DNA of 64,000 nucleotides, taken from NCBI RefSeq assembly GCF_024623785.1, contig NZ_JANKBZ010000001.1, forward strand, positions 62,001 through 126,000, given 5' to 3'. The translations under genes and the position numbers were made by a program. Source of the stretch: Archangium lipolyticum (GTDB taxonomy: Bacteria; Myxococcota; Myxococcia; Myxococcales; Myxococcaceae). Each line of letters opens with the position of its first letter. The stretch's first letter is position 1. Positions 32,336-41,751 of this stretch are shown in pieces. The notes beneath the pieces were generated by a model. The model was given only the letters and a program-made list of their open reading frames with translations. It searched no databases and had not been told where the DNA came from.

Positions 32336-33349
32336 TCAGGGAATGCCCACGGCGCGGCGCACCCGCTGCATGAGCCGGGACGCCTCGGCACGGGCCCGCT
32401 CGGCGCCATCCTGGAGGATGCGCTCGAGTTCGGCCGGGTCGCTCAACAGTTCCTGGCGGCGCTGGCGCGCTGGCCCGAACGTCTCGTGGAACGCCTCGAG
32501 GAGCTGCTTCTTGTAGTCGCCGTACCCCTTGCCACCCGCGCGCCAGGAGGCATCGACCTCCTTGAAGCGGGACTCGGGCAGCATGACCTTGAGCAGGTCG
32601 TACAGGGGGGCATTCTCGGTGGGCTTGGGCGCCTCGACGGGGGTGGAGTCCGTCTTGACGCTCATGATGCGCTTCTTGATCTCCTTCTCGTCGCCGAAGA
32701 GCTCGATGGTGTTGCCGTAGGACTTGGACATCTTCTGTCCGTCCACGCCGGGCACCACGGCGGTGCTCTCCTGGATGCGCGCGGCCGGCAGCTTGAGGAT
32801 GCCGGGGGCGTGCCCCTTCTCCTTGCCCTCGGGATCCTGCGGATCGTACCCGGGCACGTAGGTGACGTTGAACTTCACCGCCCAGTCGCGGGCGAACTCG
32901 ATGTGCTGGATCTGATCCTTGCCCACCGGCACGGCATCCGCGCTGTAGAGCAGGATGTCGGCGGCCATGAGCACCGGGTAGGCGAAGAGGCCGAAGTCGG
33001 GGCTGATGCCCTTGGCCACCTTGTCCTTGTAGCTGTGGGCGCGCTCCAGGTGGGCGTGGGGCACCACGGTGCCGAGGATCCAGTTGAGCTCGAGCACCTC
33101 CTTCACGTCGCTCTGCCGGAAGAGGACGGCCTTCTTGGGATCCAACCCGAGCGACAGGTAGGCGACGGCGGCCTCGCGCGTGAGCTCCTCGGCCTGCTTG
33201 GGATCGCGCACGGTGGTGAGCGCGTGCAGGTTGGCGATGAAGAAGTAGGCCTCGCCCTCATCCTGGAGCTGAACGAACTGACGCAGGGCACCGTAGTAGT
33301 TGCCGATGTGCAACCGGCCCGACGATTGAACTCCCGAGAGAATCCGCAT
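32336..33349 (-). CDS. trpS: Tryptophanyl-tRNA synthetase
   Basis: A 337-residue class I aminoacyl-tRNA synthetase that charges tRNA-Trp. The HIGH-type motif is HIGN (14-17) and the KMSKS loop is intact (206-210). YPVLMAADILLY and GKDQIQHIE are the tryptophan-pocket and dimer segments. The length is standard. The ATG at 33349 begins the canonical RILSGVQSSGRLHIGNY; the longer frame upstream adds 32 unrelated residues. It is the first gene of a minus-strand string that reaches the lipoprotein gene at 23608. Confidence 0.97.
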   Translation of the reverse strand: MRILSGVQSSGRLHIGNYYGALRQFVQLQDEGEAYFFIANLHALTTVRDPKQAEELTREAAVAYLSLGLDPKKAVLFRQSDVKEVLELNWILGTVVPHAHLERAHSYKDKVAKGISPDFGLFAYPVLMAADILLYSADAVPVGKDQIQHIEFARDWAVKFNVTYVPGYDPQDPEGKEKGHAPGILKLPAARIQESTAVVPGVDGQKMSKSYGNTIELFGDEKEIKKRIMSVKTDSTPVEAPKPTENAPLYDLLKVMLPESRFKEVDASWRAGGKGYGDYKKQLLEAFHETFGPARQRRQELLSDPAELERILQDGAERARAEASRLMQRVRRAVGIP

Positions 33350-33485
33350 GACTCCGACGCCTATACACGAAGGGGGTGACAGCCCTGGTTCGCACACCCA
33401 GCGCTGCCCTGCAACTTTCCTGCGACCCCACCCCACCTTTCGCAACCGCCCGCCTGCTCCCCGGTCAGCCTGATTACTGGGAAGT

Positions 33486-33500
33486 TCTCGCGACGCGAGA
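33486..33500. promoter_or_regulatory. 15-bp palindrome in the trpS/DUF4388 divergent intergenic region
   Basis: TCTCGCGACGCGAGA is a palindrome with 7-bp arms around a single central base, inside the 234-bp space between the divergent trpS and DUF4388 genes. It is 84 bp upstream of the DUF4388 start, where a regulator could act. No other match was noticed in the window, and no clear sigma-70 promoter is visible around it. The rest of the 33350-33583 gap shows no gene. Confidence 0.35.
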
Positions 33501-33583
33501 CAAAGGTGTGTGAAATCAAAGGGTTGCGGTGCGATATGGGGTCCGGTACCGTGTGCTTCCCCCCGCGAGAAGGAAGTCGTCGA

Positions 33584-34777
33584 ATGGAGCGCTTCAAGGG
33601 CAACCTGGCCACGTACCGGCTGCAGTTACTGATGCCCGCGTTCTTCGAGGCTCCAGCGCTGGACGGGATGCTGAAGGTGGAGCGGGCGGCGGTGCGCAGA
33701 CACTTCTTCCTCCGGCACGGACGGCTGGTGGGAGAGAGCTCGAGCGAGCCGATGGAGCACCTGGGGCAGGTGCTGGTGCGGCTGGGCATCCTGGACGCGA
33801 CGCGGGCGGCGGCGGCTTTCGGCGCGGCGGAGACGGCGGGCAAGCCCTTCGGCACCCTGCTGGTGGAGCGGGGATGGGTGTCGAAGGCGCGGCTGGTGGA
33901 GGCGCTGGAGCACAAGACGCGCGAGGCGCTCTTCGACTGCTACGGCTGGGAGTCGGGCGAAGTGGAGTTCCGCCCGGGGTTGCCGCCCCTGGGGCCCGCG
34001 GTGGAGCTGCAACTGGGCCTGAAGGAGCTGCACCGGGACGCGCTGGCGCGGCTGCGCGAGTGGAAGGTGTTCTGGGAGCTGTTTCCGGGGCCGGACACCA
34101 CGTTCCAGGTGTACCGGGAGTTCGCGGTGGAGATGGTGTCGGCGGTGGAGGAGCACCTGCTGAACCTGGCGGCGAAGGGCGCGACGCTGAGCGAGCTGCT
34201 GGCGGCGGCGCCGGAAGGTCCGCTGCACGGGGCGCGGTGGGTGCTGCGCCTGTACCGGCGCGGGGCGCTGACGCCGCGGAGGCCCGAGGGGCCGAAGGTG
34301 GGCGAGGCGACGCGGCTGGCGGATCTGCTGGCGCTGGCGAGGGGGCTGGTGGAAGCGGGCCGGTACGAGGAGGCGGTGGGAGTCGCGGCGCAGGTGCTGG
34401 AGCGGGCGCCGGTGCCGGAGGCCCACGCGCTGTACCGGGAGGCGGAGGTACGGCTGACGGTGGCGCTGGCGGACGAAGTGCTGGAGCTGGACGGGCGGCT
34501 GTACTTCGAGCCGTTGCCGCGTCCCACGCCGGCGTCACTGACAGCGGACGATCTGTACCTGTACGCGAAGCTACGAGGCAGCCGGAGCGTGCGCGAGGTG
34601 CTGCACAACGCGGCGATGGGAGAGCTGGCGGCGTACCGGTCGCTGAGAAGACTGATGGACGCGGGGATCGCGCGGGTGTTGCCAGACAACAGCGGGACCC
34701 CCCGGAAGAGAACGAAAACAGACCCCTACGGCATCCCCGTGTACATCCCCTCTCCCTCTGGGAGAGGGCTAGGGTGA
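33584..34777 (+). CDS. DUF4388 (PATAN-type) domain protein
   Basis: A 397-residue protein. The start MERFKGNLATYRLQLLMPA opens a DUF4388 module, which in myxobacteria and other bacteria sits in gliding, signalling and regulatory proteins. It continues with GRLVGESSSEPMEHLGQVLV and WVSKARLVEALEHKTREALFDCYGWESGEVEF. The C-terminal half has TPR-like helices (ARGLVEAGRYEEAVGVAAQVL) and a winged-helix-like end. Exact role unknown; scaffold or signalling is likely. ATG 33584 has an AGGAAG site. The last residues (PSPSGRGLG) come from a repeat that overlaps the stop. Confidence 0.8.
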   Translation: MERFKGNLATYRLQLLMPAFFEAPALDGMLKVERAAVRRHFFLRHGRLVGESSSEPMEHLGQVLVRLGILDATRAAAAFGAAETAGKPFGTLLVERGWVSKARLVEALEHKTREALFDCYGWESGEVEFRPGLPPLGPAVELQLGLKELHRDALARLREWKVFWELFPGPDTTFQVYREFAVEMVSAVEEHLLNLAAKGATLSELLAAAPEGPLHGARWVLRLYRRGALTPRRPEGPKVGEATRLADLLALARGLVEAGRYEEAVGVAAQVLERAPVPEAHALYREAEVRLTVALADEVLELDGRLYFEPLPRPTPASLTADDLYLYAKLRGSRSVREVLHNAAMGELAAYRSLRRLMDAGIARVLPDNSGTPRKRTKTDPYGIPVYIPSPSGRGLG

Positions 34778-34780
34778 GGG
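34748..34780. repeat. REP-like dyad repeat, copy 1
   Basis: The core CCTCTCCCTCTGGGAGAGG is a stem-loop-forming dyad, followed by GCTAGGGTGAGGG. The same core and flank appear in opposite orientation at 41081-41117. Short repeats of this type are scattered widely in GC-rich proteobacterial genomes. This copy lies across the end of the DUF4388 gene, provides its last codons and stop, and also overlaps the Uma2 gene end from the other strand. Confidence 0.75.
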
Positions 34781-35371
34781 TATAGGAGCCCGTGTGGCTC
34801 CAGCCCGTGGCAACCACAGCGAGCCCAGATTCAACGGAACCGCGTCGAACGGCTCCGCGCGTACCTCTCCATCGCCGCTATAGCAGTCAACGAGCAACCA
34901 ATCCCGATCCCGTCGACGGCGGATCTCCAGGGTGCGAGTCAGCGGATCGATGAACCAGACATGGCCTACGCCCTCGCGGTGGTAGAGCGGTAGCTTGCGC
35001 TCCCTGTCGACGTGGACGGTGGAGGGCGAGAGGATCTCGCACACCCAATCCGGAGCCACCGTCGCGAAGGGCTCGTCCATGAAGGAGGGGTCAGGCATCC
35101 GCTCGCGGCGCCACCCCGCGAGGTCTGGCACCAGAACATTCCTCCCGAAATGCAGCTCGGGCTCATAGAGCAACCACCATCCCCTGCCCGGCTCTTGCTG
35201 ACCCAGATCGAAGGTCGTGGCCAACAGAGCGCTGAGAGCCACTCCCACCCGCGCATGAGGCATGGCCGGTCGCGGCGAGGCCACCAGCTCATCGCCCAGG
35301 AGCTCCCCCACCCACCCGACCGGCAGTGCCTCGATGTCCTCGTAGGTCGCCGGCTTCTTCCCCTTCCCCAT
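34769..35371 (-). CDS. Uma2-family (DUF820) restriction-endonuclease-like protein
   Basis: A 200-residue protein with a PD-(D/E)XK-type core. The pattern reads ELLGDELVASPRPAMPHARV, then VLVPDLAGWRRERMP and DWVCEILSPSTVHVDRERKLPLYHREGVGHVWFIDP. The Asp of VPDLAG, the Glu of CEILSPST and the K-L-P-L-Y helix are the family hallmarks. Uma2 genes are often multicopy and their biological role is unclear. The start at 35371 has GGAGG; a further upstream ATG (35431) lacks one. It is convergent with the DUF4388 gene, overlapping its end by nine bases. Confidence 0.85.
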   Translation of the reverse strand: MGKGKKPATYEDIEALPVGWVGELLGDELVASPRPAMPHARVGVALSALLATTFDLGQQEPGRGWWLLYEPELHFGRNVLVPDLAGWRRERMPDPSFMDEPFATVAPDWVCEILSPSTVHVDRERKLPLYHREGVGHVWFIDPLTRTLEIRRRRDRDWLLVDCYSGDGEVRAEPFDAVPLNLGSLWLPRAGATRAPIPSP

Positions 35372-35604
35372 CTTGGCCTCCTGACTTCCGTGGTCAGAAC
35401 CCGCGAAGCGGCCCTCCGCTTCCGCGTCCACTCCGATACTATACCGGATTCTGACTTCTCCGGTAGGATCGGCCCCTGGCTCCCATATCTTTCAAATTGT
35501 TTCAGGACCCTGTTGGTCCTTGGGGTTGGCATGGATTCGTGACACAGAAGGGCCCTTGGAGGCCGGGGAGAGCCGGACCCGGTGCGCTCCACCTGCGAGG
35601 GCCC

Positions 35605-38085
35605 GTGCGCGTTCATCTGGATCCCACTCGAGGAATCGAGCGTTTCGCATCGTTGTCGTACCGGCGACCTGGCGTGGTGCTCACGTGTGTACTGGCCGTG
35701 GCGCTCGTGGCGGGGCTGCTCGCCTCACGGCTCGTCTTTCACGGCTCGTTCGTGGAGTTGCTCCCGGCGCACACCCAGGAAGTGCGCGAGCTGGAGGCGG
35801 TGTCGCACAAGGCCGGAGGTGACGGCTACCTGGTCCTGCGGGCCCGGGGAGCGAGCCAGGAGACCCTGCGCCGCTTCGCCCACGTGCTGGCCCCCCGCCT
35901 GGAGGCGCTGGAGGAGGTCCGCTACGTCGAGTTCCGCTACGACACGCGCTTCTTCGAGGATCGCGCCCTGCTGCTCCTGTCCGCGCAGCAACTGCGGGCC
36001 CTGCGCGAGGATCTCGAGGCGGCGGTCCAGCAGCAGAAGCTCGCGGCCAACCCGCTCTTCGTACCGCTCGACGAGGAGCCCACCCCGCCGCTCTCGCTCG
36101 AGGAGATCGCCCGCCGCCATGCGCCTCGCGCGATGGTGCGCGAGTACCTGAGCCCGGAGGACGGCAGCGAGCTGTACCTGTTCGTGAAGCCCTCGGGGCT
36201 GGCGGGAGACCTCGTCTTTGCCCAGCGCCTGTTGACGCGGGTGCAGGCCACGAGCACCGAGGTGGCACGGGACTTCCCGGGCGTGGAGACGGACGCCACG
36301 GGCGCGCACGCGCTGCGGCTCGAGGAGGACCGGAGGATGAGAGCGGATCTCACGCGCTCCTCGGTGCTCTCCTGTGCCATCGCCGCGCTCATCGTCGTGC
36401 TGTCCTGCCGGCGCCCCACCGCGCTCCTCGTGGTGGGAGCCCCCGTGGGCGTGGGCCTGCTCGTCACCTTCGCGGTGGCACAGCAGACCATCGGCTACCT
36501 CAACATCATCACCGGCTTCCTCGTCGCCATCCTCATCGGACTGGGCATCGAGTACGGCCTGCACCTGGTGATGCGCTACGCCGAGGAGCGGCGCCAGCTG
36601 GCCGCCGGCGAGGCGCTGCGCGAGGCCGTGCTGGGCACCTGGAAGGGCGCGCTGACGTCCGCCTGCACCAACGCCGCGGCCTTCGCCACGCTCATGCTCG
36701 CCCAGTTCCAGGCCTTCGCCCAGTTCGGGTGGATCGCCGCCGCGGGCGTGCTGTTCACCGTGCTGGCCACGTACCTGATCGGCCCCGCGCTCATCGCCCT
36801 GACCGAGCGGCTCCGGCCGGCCCGCGCGGAGGCCCCGCTGCCGGCCCGGCCGCCCCGCGGCCCCAGGTGGTCCCTGCCCCGGGGCGCGCTGGTGGGCATC
36901 GTCGTGGGAGTCGGCGCGCTGGTCGCCTACTCCGCCACGGTGATGAACGCGGTCGGCTTCGAGCCCGACATGCGCAAGCTGCGCGGGGAGTTCGCCGCCA
37001 CCCGGCTCGACGATCGCATCATCGCCCAGCTGGGCCGGCGCCACTCGCCCACCGTCTTCCTCACCCAGGACGCGTCACAGGCGGGCCAGCTCGCCGCCAC
37101 GTTGCGTGAGCTCGAGGCCCGCCACGGTGAGAAGCGCGCCTTCGCGGAGGTGGTCTCCCTCAGCGACTTCCTGCCGCGCACCGGCGCCGACGTCGAGGCG
37201 GAGCGCGCCGCGTTGCGCGCGTTCGCCGAGCGCCTGCCCGAGAGCGTCCGGAGCTCGGAGCGCTCGGGCCCCGCGGTGCGCCGCCTGGAGGCCCTGCTGG
37301 ATGCACGGCCCTTCGGCGTGGAGGAGCTGCCCGCCGAGGTGCGCCGCCGCTTCACCGCGCTGGATGGCGAGGGCAGCTTCGTGCTCGCCTTCAAGCGCGA
37401 GTCGCTCTCCGACACGGACGCGCTGCACCGCTTCGGCGAGCAGATGGGCGAGCTGCGGGTGGCTGCCGCGGCCCGGGGCCTCCAGTTCCAGGTGCTCGAC
37501 TCCAACCTCATCGCCTACCGCATCTTCGATCTGGTGCGGCAGGATGGACCCTGGCTGCTGCTCGCCGCCGGGCTCGCGGTGTTCGCGATGATGGTGGTGA
37601 GCCTGCGCGGCATCCGCCGGGCGGCGCTGGTGACGGGTCCCCTCTACATCGGGCTCGCCTGCCTGCCGGCGGCGATGCACCTGTACGGCCTCAAGCTCAA
37701 CTTCATCAACGCGGTGGTGCTGCCCAACCTGCTGGCGATCGCCGTGGACAACGCGGTGCACCTCTACCACCGCTACCGCGAGGAGGGGCCGGGCTCGCTC
37801 CCCCACGTGGTGCGCACCACGGGTGTCGCGGCGGTGGTGGCCACGCTGTCCAATGCCGCGGGCTACGGCGCGCTGCTCACGGCGCGCCACCCGGGGTTGC
37901 GCTCCATCGGGGAGCTCGCGCTGCTGGGGGTCCTCTGCGCGTTCCTCGGTACGACAGTGCTGTTCCCGGCCGTGCTCGCGCTGCTCGAGCGCCGCGATTC
38001 CCGCTTCCAGGAGCCGGACGGAGACGACCTCATGCCCCTGCCGGCCGAAGTGGAGACCGACGAGGAGATCCGTCCCTCCGTGTGA
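35605..38085 (+). CDS. RND/MMPL-superfamily exporter
   Basis: An 826-residue inner-membrane protein. It has the two-fold RND layout: one N-terminal transmembrane helix, a periplasmic loop, five helices with GFLVAILIGLGIEYGLHLVMRY, then a second helix-loop-five-helix unit with NLLAIAVDNAVHLYHRY. This matches hopanoid/lipid-type MMPL transporters that use the proton gradient. The substrate is unknown; its DUF3943 neighbour is convergent and need not be related. GTG 35605 with a GAGG site is preferred over TTG 35497, because sequence before it is not family-like. It ends 26 bp before the DUF3943 stop. Confidence 0.85.
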   Translation: MRVHLDPTRGIERFASLSYRRPGVVLTCVLAVALVAGLLASRLVFHGSFVELLPAHTQEVRELEAVSHKAGGDGYLVLRARGASQETLRRFAHVLAPRLEALEEVRYVEFRYDTRFFEDRALLLLSAQQLRALREDLEAAVQQQKLAANPLFVPLDEEPTPPLSLEEIARRHAPRAMVREYLSPEDGSELYLFVKPSGLAGDLVFAQRLLTRVQATSTEVARDFPGVETDATGAHALRLEEDRRMRADLTRSSVLSCAIAALIVVLSCRRPTALLVVGAPVGVGLLVTFAVAQQTIGYLNIITGFLVAILIGLGIEYGLHLVMRYAEERRQLAAGEALREAVLGTWKGALTSACTNAAAFATLMLAQFQAFAQFGWIAAAGVLFTVLATYLIGPALIALTERLRPARAEAPLPARPPRGPRWSLPRGALVGIVVGVGALVAYSATVMNAVGFEPDMRKLRGEFAATRLDDRIIAQLGRRHSPTVFLTQDASQAGQLAATLRELEARHGEKRAFAEVVSLSDFLPRTGADVEAERAALRAFAERLPESVRSSERSGPAVRRLEALLDARPFGVEELPAEVRRRFTALDGEGSFVLAFKRESLSDTDALHRFGEQMGELRVAAAARGLQFQVLDSNLIAYRIFDLVRQDGPWLLLAAGLAVFAMMVVSLRGIRRAALVTGPLYIGLACLPAAMHLYGLKLNFINAVVLPNLLAIAVDNAVHLYHRYREEGPGSLPHVVRTTGVAAVVATLSNAAGYGALLTARHPGLRSIGELALLGVLCAFLGTTVLFPAVLALLERRDSRFQEPDGDDLMPLPAEVETDEEIRPSV

Positions 38086-38111
38086 CGGTGGCACCCCAGC
38101 CCCGAGGCGGC

Positions 38112-39557
38112 TCAGGGGCTCCCGGTGCCAAAGCCGTCGTCGGACATGTAGCTCAGGTTCAGGTGCAGGCCGCTTCCACCGATGGCATGGCGGCTGTCCG
38201 GGCCGAAGTCCGAGACCCGCAGGGCCATGGGCAGCTCGAGCCCCACCGCGAGCCGGGGCGCGACCCGGAGACGGCCCTCCCAGGTGATGTAGGTGATGGA
38301 CTCGAAGCCCTGCCTGGGCTCCGTGTACGCACCGCTCACCCACCAGCTCCTGGCCTGGACCCGGAGCAGGCCCAGGCCCCGGCGCACGAGCTTCGCCTCC
38401 AGGAGGGACTGCACGCCCGGACCGATGTGGTAGTCACGGACGAGCTCCGACTGCGACTCCAGGTCGAGGCTTCCCGCCGCGGCGAAGCCCAGCCCCGCCA
38501 GGATGGCCGTCCCCTGCAGCGACGTGTTCTGGCCGAGGCGCGCCTGAAGGGTCGTCCCGAGCCCCACTCCCACGGACGACACCCGCATGATGTCGTTCGC
38601 TCCGAAGTCGTAGAGGCCGTACATACCCCAGAGCCCGCGCGCCGAGCTCGTCTCCCCCCCGTACTGGGAGCCCACCACCAGTCCCCGGATGTAGAGATTG
38701 CCCATCGAGACCCCGGGGAAGGTCACCCCCGCACGCGCCTCGAAGTAGGAGAAGGGATGGCGGTAACGCCATTGGGGATCACCCGGTGCGCCGTAGACGA
38801 GCTCCCCCGCCAGGGAGACCTGGGGCCCCTGGCTCAGCAGGAGCCGGGGTGTGTCTCCCGCCCTCTCCAGGAAACGGGTCCTCAGGCTCACGCCCGGGTT
38901 GAGCTCGGCGTACAGGGGCGGAGACCGATCGATGTCCCCCGGGGACATCTCGCCCCCGAAGATCCAGTCGTTCAAGGAGGACGCCGGGCTGACGAGCACT
39001 CCCGCGAGCCTCCGGGGGATACTCACCTGCCCTCCGGCATCATCCATCAGGAAGCGGTACGTCCGGTGGAGGACCTCGCCCAGGAAGACGCCGCCCAGGG
39101 TCGTGGTGATCTGATCGTTGATGGAGGGCGGCTCGTTCTCCGCGAAGTACTCCCACGAGAGACTGGCGAGGAAGGTGTAGAGGCTCGCCTGCCAGAAGGG
39201 CACTCCCGACGACCGCGCCCCGGCGAAGGTGAAGGAGCCATGGTACGGGTGCCCGAACTGGTTCGTGACGAAGTGATCGACATCGAAGGTCCAACCATCC
39301 GAGCCATTGAGATGGTTGCGCACCGAGTCCCAGGAGATGAGCGCGAACTGCTCACCCGAGATGAGGTTGTGGAAGGCGAAGATGCCGAGGTTCAACGCCG
39401 TCGCCTCGAGGGCCGGAACGACGTAGTTCCTGCGCACGGGCGCATCCGCGGGCAGCCCGGTCCTCGGTGATTCCGGCTCGGGGGCCGGAGGGGCGGCCTC
39501 GGCGTGCGCGAGCGTTCCACAGAGGCACAGCACCCCCAGCAGCCCGCCCCCTCTCAC
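38112..39557 (-). CDS. DUF3943 outer-membrane/periplasmic protein
   Basis: A 481-residue protein with a signal peptide (LLGVLCLCGTLAHAEA). The region YVVPALEATALNLGIFAFHN with WTFDVDHFVTNQFGHPYHGS and SLSWEYFAENEPPSINDQI TTTLGGVFLGE is the DUF3943 hallmark. The C-terminal half has alternating aromatic strands (VSLAGELVYG, YFEARAGVTF) typical of an outer-membrane barrel. Function unknown. GTG 39557 is chosen because it starts the signal peptide and overlaps the upstream stop (GTGA); the much longer open frame upstream is not coding-like. Confidence 0.8.
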   Translation of the reverse strand: MRGGGLLGVLCLCGTLAHAEAAPPAPEPESPRTGLPADAPVRRNYVVPALEATALNLGIFAFHNLISGEQFALISWDSVRNHLNGSDGWTFDVDHFVTNQFGHPYHGSFTFAGARSSGVPFWQASLYTFLASLSWEYFAENEPPSINDQITTTLGGVFLGEVLHRTYRFLMDDAGGQVSIPRRLAGVLVSPASSLNDWIFGGEMSPGDIDRSPPLYAELNPGVSLRTRFLERAGDTPRLLLSQGPQVSLAGELVYGAPGDPQWRYRHPFSYFEARAGVTFPGVSMGNLYIRGLVVGSQYGGETSSARGLWGMYGLYDFGANDIMRVSSVGVGLGTTLQARLGQNTSLQGTAILAGLGFAAAGSLDLESQSELVRDYHIGPGVQSLLEAKLVRRGLGLLRVQARSWWVSGAYTEPRQGFESITYITWEGRLRVAPRLAVGLELPMALRVSDFGPDSRHAIGGSGLHLNLSYMSDDGFGTGSP

Positions 39558-39979
39558 GGGAACGTCCCCGTCAGGGAGACTCCGCCGCCGTGCGGAGCGA
39601 CCATGACGGACGCGGACACCGCGCCCGGACGCTCCGGAGTCCAGCTCCACATGACCGCCGCGACCCCCACGGCGCACGCCCCGACGAGCGTCAACGCCAT
39701 CCCGCCCAACTGGTACTGCTGGGCAGCCCGCATCGACGGATGGATCTCGGCGGGGATCTGGCTGGTCGGGGCGGCGGTTCCCTGCTGAACGTTGCCGATG
39801 ATCCAGAACACCGTGCCGGTCAGCGCCATGGAGGCGCCGATACCGGCCATGAGCGGGGCTCGGGCCCGCATGGGAGAGGCCGACGCAATCTGGACAGTGG
39901 GAGCGGACCCGGTCTCTTGCGAGGAAGTGGACACCGGGGCCGTGCCCAACAGGGTGGCGTACAGGAGGGTGGTGAGCAT
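39554..39979 (-). CDS. Small predicted membrane protein
   Basis: A 141-residue protein. It begins with a signal-like hydrophobic stretch (MLTTLLYATLLGTAPV), followed by two probable membrane helices (LMAGIGASMALTGTVFWIIG and LGGMALTLVGACAVGVAAVM). The C-terminal segment is extended and Gly/Val-rich. No family recognised. Its stop overlaps the DUF3943 GTG, so the two genes are translationally coupled and probably act together at the cell envelope. A 98-bp gap separates it from the Xer gene upstream. Confidence 0.7.
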   Translation of the reverse strand: MLTTLLYATLLGTAPVSTSSQETGSAPTVQIASASPMRARAPLMAGIGASMALTGTVFWIIGNVQQGTAAPTSQIPAEIHPSMRAAQQYQLGGMALTLVGACAVGVAAVMWSWTPERPGAVSASVMVAPHGGGVSLTGTFP

Positions 39980-40077
39980 GTACTTCGATCCGAGGTGATG
40001 AAAACGCCACGGATGTATGTACCCTCGGGTGGCATTGCCACTGGATCGCCCACTCCAGGACCCTTTTTCGACAGTTC

Positions 40078-41031
<954 letters not shown>

Positions 41032-41080
41032 CGTACGTGCAGGGTAGCCCAGAGACGGGATCCGGCAATCTTCCGGAAGA

Positions 41081-41117
41081 CCCTCACCCCCCGCCCTCTC
41101 CCAGAGGGAGAGGGAGC
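41081..41117. repeat. REP-like dyad repeat, copy 2
   Basis: CCCTCACC at 41081 followed by CCTCTCCCAGAGGGAGAGG (41096-41114) is the same dyad as at 34748-34780, in the opposite orientation. It lies in the 96-bp gap between the Sua5 gene and the Xer gene on the minus strand. The hairpin could act in RNA stability or as a weak terminator between them, but it lacks a U-run. Confidence 0.75.
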
Positions 41118-41127
41118 ATGCGAAACC

Positions 41128-41739
41128 TCAGTCCAGCTGGCCCTTGCCCTGCCGCAGCACCTCGATCTGATCGCCGATCAGCGACACCACCGTCGAGGGC
41201 TCCATCAGCCTCACCCCTCCATCCAGGATGAGATCCAACCCGTGCCCCAGGACGTCCTTGATGTCCCTGGCGTCGATGAGCGGCTCGCCCTCTTCGTTCG
41301 TGGCCGAGGTCGTCACGATGGGCCGCCCCAGGGCCGCCGCCAGCGCCCTCGCCAGCCCCGAGTCCGGCACGCGGATGCCCACCTGCTTCTGCTTCGACAT
41401 CATCACCTCGGGCACCAGCCGCGTGGCCTCGAGCACGAACGTGAAGGCCCCAGGCGTCAGGCTCTTCATCGTCCGGTATGCGAAGTTGCTCACGTGCGCG
41501 TACTTCGCCACGTCCGACAGGTCCGGGCACAGGAAGGACAGCGGCTTCTTCCGGTCCCGCCCCTTGAGCTGGTACAGCCGCTCGACACCCTTCTTCGACC
41601 CCAGGTCGCACCCCAGGCCGTAGTAGGTGTCCGTCGGGTAGGCGATCACCCCTCCGCTGGAGAGCACCTCCACCGCGCGCTGCAGGTGCCTCGGCTGCGG
41701 GTGATCCGCGTTCACCTCGATGATGGGCGCTGCCGCCAT
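41128..41739 (-). CDS. Sua5/YciO/YrdC-family threonylcarbamoyl-AMP synthase-like protein
   Basis: A 203-residue YrdC-domain protein. GGVIAYPTDTYYGLGCD is the family signature; KGRDRKKPLSFLC and TPGAFTFVLEAT follow. The K-x-R substrate loop and S/T-T-S-A-N (TTSATNEEGE) are present. Members make threonylcarbamoyl-AMP for the tRNA t6A modification. Those of this size that lack the Sua5 C-terminal domain may be TsaC or the less defined YciO group, and the KGRDRKKPLSF pattern leans to YciO. Starts at ATG 41739, 12 bp after the exchanger gene. Confidence 0.9.
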   Translation of the reverse strand: MAAAPIIEVNADHPQPRHLQRAVEVLSSGGVIAYPTDTYYGLGCDLGSKKGVERLYQLKGRDRKKPLSFLCPDLSDVAKYAHVSNFAYRTMKSLTPGAFTFVLEATRLVPEVMMSKQKQVGIRVPDSGLARALAAALGRPIVTTSATNEEGEPLIDARDIKDVLGHGLDLILDGGVRLMEPSTVVSLIGDQIEVLRQGKGQLD

Positions 41740-41751
41740 GGTGTGACTCCG

